DNA of 64,000 nt from Eonycteris spelaea. Lineage: Eukaryota > Chordata > Mammalia > Chiroptera > Pteropodidae. Under the pieces are notes generated by a model. The model searched no databases and was not told where the DNA came from. It saw nothing but the letters and a program-made list of their open reading frames with translations. How positions within the stretch are numbered: position 1 is the first letter of the stretch; every line of letters starts with the position of its first letter. Location of the stretch: NCBI GenBank assembly GCA_003508835.1, contig PUFA01000225.1:1736001-1800000 (forward strand). The letters run 5' to 3'. Below are positions 59,386 through 64,000 of this stretch, piece by piece. Made by a program: the position numbers and the translations under genes.

Positions 59386-60235
59386 CAAAACAAAATGAAC
59401 ACCCCGATTCAAAAAGGGGCAAAGGACTCGAATAGATGCTTCTCCAAAGGATATACAAATGGCCAAAAAGCATATGAAAAAATGGTCAATATCACTAATC
59501 ATTAGGGAAATGCCAATCAAAATTACAATGAGATACCACCTCACATGCATTAAGATGGATGCTATAAAAAAAAAAGAAATAAGTATTGGTGAGGATGTGC
59601 AGAATTGGAACCTTCCTACATTACTGGTGGGAATGTAAAATGGTGCAGCTTCTACAGAAAAACAGCATGGCAGTTACCCAAAAATTTAAAATAGAATTGT
59701 TACATAATCCAGCAATTCCACTTCTGGGTATACCCAAAAGATTTGAAAGCAGAGTCATGAAGAGATATTTGTACACCCATGTTTACAGAAGCATACTCAT
59801 AATAGCCAAAAGGTAGAACCCCAGTGTCTATGAATGGATGAATGAGTGAATAAATGAAATGTAATATAAACATACAATGGAATATTATTCAGCCTTCAAA
59901 AGGAAGGAAATTGTAACATGTTATCATGGATAAACATTGACATTATGCTAAGTGAAATAAACCACTCACAAAAGGACAGCTACTATATGGTTCCACTTAA
60001 AGAGGTACCCAGCATAGTCAGATTCATAAAGACGGCAAGTGGAATGGTGGTTGTTAGGGACTGAGGGAGAAATGGGGAGTTGTTTAGTGGGCACAGCACT
60101 TCAGTTTTGCAAGATGAAACGAATCCGAAGTCTGGTTGCACAACAATGTGAACGCACTTAACGATAGTGAGCTATACACTTAAAAATGGTTGAGATGGTA
60201 AAATTCATATCATGTATATTTTATCACGATTAAAA
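59386..60235 (+). mobile_element. Second L1 3' copy in the same orientation
   Basis: ATTCAAAAAGGGGCAAAGGA, AGATGCTTCTCCAAAGGATA, AATGAGATACCACCTCACAT, TCCACTTCTGGGTATACCC and the terminal ACACTTAAAAATGGTTGAGA. It starts within ORF2 and reaches an AT-rich 3' end near 60235. No intact ORF. Confidence 0.85.
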
Positions 60236-61424
60236 GATAATTACTTGGTAGCAGGGAGGTAGAGAGGATAGCTTGGTGGTGGTGGTAGTGGGACCATAAT
60301 ATGAGATATACGCTAATTATCAAAGTTCTATCTTTTGTTGTGGGTGTTGGGTTTGCAGGTACTTACTTCTGAATTATAAGCAAACAGATGGATGGGCAGG
60401 AAGGCAGGAAAAAAGTTAGTAAGGAGAAAAGGAAGGGGGTTAAGTTGAGGAAGAAGGGAATGGGAATAAAAGACAAAAGGAAAACAGCAGGGCATACATA
60501 GACCAGTGATGAGAATGAGTCATGAACCAAGGAATATGATACTTAATCCGATGCTATTGACTGGGGTCTAAAAATAAAAGAAAATATGTTTCAATAATCA
60601 AAGGAATTCTAGATTTTATATGAAAGGAATCTCAGAAATCTCTAATTAAATTTCATCATTAAAAGCGATGAAAAAAAGTGATGCAGAAATAGATGAGAAA
60701 TGTAAATGAAGCTCAGAGATGTCAATAATCTCTCAAGGTCATACAACTATCCATTCTAATCCTTTCCCAGTCACGTTTGTAAAAAAAAAAAAAATGTGGC
60801 AGCAAGGAGGGAAAGAAATTATTATTCCCAAGAGGAAAAAAAGGTGCAAAGACACTTAGTTTATATAGTCAACATGTCTTGGTTTTAAAATGCACCATGA
60901 ATCAGACACAAATTGATACTGGTAACATGACCCAGTGAGAGAAATGTTTTGATTTATGAAATATCTCTTCTTAAGGAAGATAAAACAGGTTAGTGACTAG
61001 GACTTAGGAAGAAATGATCCAATGAAAGACAGACTCCTGCTTCAGTTGGAACAGCCTGGGGAAAGACCACAAGCTGATGGACAGGAGGAGCCAAGGGGAA
61101 CAATCTACAAAGGCTGGGCCATAATCAGGGGTCTGGGAGATACCTGCATCTTTAGATGCTGCTTTGATTCCCATTGGGACCTCAATGACATCCTCCATGG
61201 AAGAAGCTAACAAACCAAAAAGGGAATCTGATATAGAAGTCATTGTTCAAGAGAGGTGAAATATCACACCTGTCCCAGCCACATGCACGTGGAGAGAGAA
61301 CATTCAAACCAAGACTCCTCTTACTTAGCACCAAAGGAGAGGTTCATGGGACAGAGGCAACTGGAACCACTCCTATTCTGACCTTTTCTTTCTCTCAGAT
61401 ATACAGCCAAATAAATCTTGTTTA

Positions 61425-61620
61425 AAAATTGTGGTAAAACACACATTATACAATATTTACCATTTAACCATTTTAAGTGTACAGTTCTGTGGTATTAAGT
61501 ACATTCACATTGTTGTGCAACCATCATCACCATCCATTCAAAGAATATTTCATCTTCCCAAACTGAAACTCCATACCCATTAAACAATAAATCCCTACTC
61601 CCCTTTCTTTTTAACTACCT
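61425..61620 (-). mobile_element. L1 3' end, reverse orientation
   Basis: AAAAATTGTGGTAAAACACA, ATTTTAAGTGTACAGTTCTG, GTACATTCACATTGTTGTGC and CCATACCCATTAAACAATAA are the antisense of a mid-age L1M 3' terminus. Confidence 0.8.
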
Positions 61621-61739
61621 GTGACTGAGCATTAAATTTAGTCAAAACATGCGGGTGGACTGAGGAATAGCTAGTCAAATTAGCTGTGACACAAACCGGT
61701 CCTCCGGGACTGTACAACATGGTGGTTAAATGATATTTT

Positions 61740-61917
61740 CAATTCCTCATACGTGATTGGCTAAACCACATACCTTACTCATTTTCCTTATTTATCACCT
61801 ATCTTTCCCCATTCAAATGTAAGCTCCTTGAAAGACAGTTTACTGCTTTATCTCTGACATCTAGAATAGCACCCAGCCCAAGGAAGGTGGTAAAAAAAAT
61901 GTTAAGTAAATGAATGT
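61740..61917 (+). repeat. L2 LINE 3' end
   Basis: TGTAAGCTCCTTGAAAGACA, CATCTAGAATAGCACCCAGC and a GTAAATGAATG tail. Confidence 0.7.
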
Positions 61918-62030
61918 ATTTATACATGCAGCTAAAATAAAAAGCATTTCCTCCAAGCAGACATCCTTGATTGCTTCAAACATCCCCAGCACTTAGAGTC
62001 TGAAATGTAGCAGTTAATACTCTGTATTAT

Positions 62031-62166
62031 TGTGAGCAAAGCTTCATCTGTATTTGCAGCCGCTCTCCATCTCCAGTATCACCGCCTCAGCTCCACCTCA
62101 GATCATCAGGCATTAGATTCTCATAGGAGCACTGGTCTTTGGTGCCAAAAAGGTTGAGGGCCACTG
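62031..62166 (+). mobile_element. MER1 (hAT-Charlie) element, internally deleted
   Basis: AGCAAAGCTTCATCTGTATT, AGATCATCAGGCATTAGATT, CTCATAGGAGC and the terminal GGTGCCAAAAAGGTTGAGGG CCACTG match the MER1 pattern. The 5' terminus is missing and the middle is shortened. Confidence 0.75.
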
Positions 62167-62169
62167 ATA

Positions 62170-64000
62170 TAAATGATAAAGAATTCAAAATAGTATTCAT
62201 GAAGAAACTCAATAAAACACAGGAAAATTAAAAAAGGCAGTTCAATGAGCTTAGGAATAAAATTAATGAACAGAAGGAATACTTTACTAAAAAGACTAAA
62301 ACTATAAAAAAGAACCAAACAGAATTCTGGAGCTTAATAACTCAATAAATGAACTATAGAATGCATTATAAAGCATTAGAAACAGAGGAGACCATATGGA
62401 AGAGAAAATCAGTGACTTTGAAGATAGAAAACTAGAAATGATTCAGGTGGAAGAAGAGAGAGAAAGAAGATTTTTTTTTAAATGAAAGAATTCTACAAGA
62501 ACTATCTGACTCCACTAGAAAGGGCAACAAAGGATAATGGGCATCCCAGAAGGAGAAGTGAGGAGGAAAGGGACAGAGAAGCTATTCAAAGAAATATTTG
62601 ATGAGAACTTCCTAACCCAGGGAAGAGACTAGATATTCAGGTACAAGAAGCTAACAGGATACCTAATTACCTCAATGCAAAAGACTTTCTCTAAGACATA
62701 TTATATCAAAATTGTCAAAAGCTAATAATGATAAAGAATTCTCAAGGAAGCAAGGGGAAAAAGACATTAACCTACAAAAGGAATCCCATCAGCTTATCAT
62801 CAGATTCCTCACCAGAAACTCTACAGGCCTATAGAGAGTGGAATTATATAGTCAAAGGTAGAAACCACTAGCCAAGAATAATATATCCAACAAAGTTATC
62901 CTTAGACATGAAGGAGAAATAAAGGCTCTCCCAGACATACAAAAGCTAAGGGAATTTACTACCACAAGATTTCCACTACAAGAAATGTTGAAGGGAGCTC
63001 TTCTACCTGAAATAAAAAGAAAAAAATATACAAAACATTGAGTAAGGTGACAGACACACAGTAGTAGGAAATTGCAATTCTATATCAGAATAGGGTATTA
63101 AACAATTATAACATTCATGTTAAAGGGATAAAAGCATTAAAAATAATTATAGCTACTGCAATTTGGGAATGAAAGCACAATGTGAATAGAGATAATTTGT
63201 GATAAAAAACATAAAAGGGGAGGATGAAAAGAATGGAGCTTGTAAAGGTTAATGAAGATAAGATGTTATCAGAAGAAAAAGAACTATTATATCTGTGAGA
63301 CATTATATACACTCTTCATAATAACCACAAAACAAAAGTCCAGAGCTGAGACACAAAACCTAAAAAGGAAGAAACAAAGAAAAATATTATAGAAAACCAC
63401 CAAGCTAAAATAGCGGAAGGAAACATAAAGGAAAATAAACAACGGAGATACAGTGCAATCAGAAAAGAAAAGATAAGTTTGCTGTAGTAAGTTCTTATAT
63501 ATCAATAATCACCCTAAATATAAATGGACTGAACTCACCAGTCAAAAGGCACAGAGTAGATGGAGTAATAAAAACAAAAAACAAAAATGAAAAACAAAAA
63601 AACAAAAATGAAAAACAAAAAAACAAGACCTAACTATTTGTTGCCTGAAGGAGACTCATTTCAGCCCCAAAGTTGAACAGAGGCTCAAAGTAAAGGGGTG
63701 GAAGATGCTACTCCAAATAGTACCCAGAAAAAAAGCAGGTGTAGTCATACCTATATCAGACAAAATTGATTTCAAGACCAAAAAAGGTAACAAGAGATAA
63801 TTATGGACATTTTATAATGATAAAGTGGACAATCCATCAAGAAGATGTAATATTTATTAATAAATATGCATCCAATTTAAAAGCACCAAAGTACATAAAG
63901 CAATTATGAACAGAGCTAAATGAAGAAATAGACAGCAACACAATGATGGTGCGAGACTAACACTCCTCACACCAATGAATAGAGCATCCAAACAAAAAGC
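62170..64000 (+). mobile_element. Old L1 (L1M) 5' region running off the window
   Basis: 62170-63050 matches the ORF1 and inter-ORF area of an L1M/HAL1-like element (CAGATTCCTCACCAGAAACT, CATGAAGGAGAAATAAAGGC, CAAGAAATGTTGAAGGGAGC). From about 63490 (CACCCTAAATATAAATGGAC, AGGAGACTCATTTCAGCCCC, GGACAATCCATCAAGAAGAT, GAAATAGACAGCAACACAAT) it matches the start of ORF2, the endonuclease part. Neither frame is open for more than a few dozen codons. The 3' part lies outside the window. Confidence 0.8.
63569..63627 (+). repeat. Short tandem repeat of an A-rich 18-19-mer
   Basis: The unit ACAAAAATGAAAAACAAAA recurs about two and a half times within the old L1 ORF2 start, an internal expansion of that element. 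Confidence 0.85.

Larger units (their letters stand above)
31943..64000 (-). other. Upstream 5' intron (or 5' flank) of NFASC; no coding exon found
   Basis: The acceptor at 31943-31944 shows that a further 5' exon lies upstream. In these 32 kb I found no convincing exon, CpG island or promoter. The open frames lie in repeats or low-complexity sequence and show no protein family. Human NFASC has large 5' introns and alternative promoters (general knowledge), so the leader exon may be outside the window or too short to see. Confidence 0.6.

Noticed and set aside
61010..61420. Possible LTR ending in an AATAAA-like tail
   Set aside because: No TG...CA ends, no duplicate copy and no recognisable family; left unassigned.

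Overview
The window is mammalian nuclear DNA and holds one recognisable protein-coding gene, neurofascin (NFASC, an L1-family Ig/FNIII cell-adhesion molecule), on the minus strand. Thirteen exons can be placed from the translated sequence plus splice signals. They run from the start-codon exon (31762-31942) down to the second exon of the fifth Ig domain (68-234). Together they encode the signal peptide and Ig1 to Ig5. Ig6, the fibronectin repeats, the transmembrane segment and the cytoplasmic tail lie beyond position 1. An 18-nt microexon (24620-24637) and a 51-nt cassette exon (14388-14438) are both intact.

Four exons (593-703, 7617-7800, 8186-8296, 21287-21406) are shorter than the reading frame allows, by 1, 1, 1 and 3 bases. 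All but one of the gaps fall in C or G runs. The exons otherwise look constrained, introns and splice sites are present, and adding back six bases gives a consistent phase across all 13 exons. I therefore think sequencing or assembly indels are likelier than true gene loss, but the sequence alone cannot prove it.

Positions 31943-64000 lie upstream of the start-codon exon. A good acceptor at 31943-31944 shows that an upstream 5'UTR exon exists, but I could not identify it or a promoter. This half is repeat-rich non-coding DNA: L2, MIR, L1 fragments, an MLT1 LTR, hAT (MER) elements, a 5S rRNA retrocopy and microsatellites. It becomes AT-rich and dominated by old L1 from about 54 kb to the end.

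The most informative repeats are three. A complete HAL1/L1-like element (4256-6584) has a perfect 15-bp target duplication and sits inside a MER5A-type copy. A near-complete Tigger1 (27045-29357) sits inside an L1 3' end. A 120-nt 5S rRNA-derived element with an A-rich tail lies at 43663-43802. There are no primate Alu, rodent B1/B2, carnivore SINEC, ruminant Bov, horse ERE or vesper-bat Ves SINEs that I can see. With the type of L1 3' end present, this suggests a laurasiatherian, possibly a bat; the 5S-derived element would fit a fruit bat. That assignment is tentative. I found no novel biological system.
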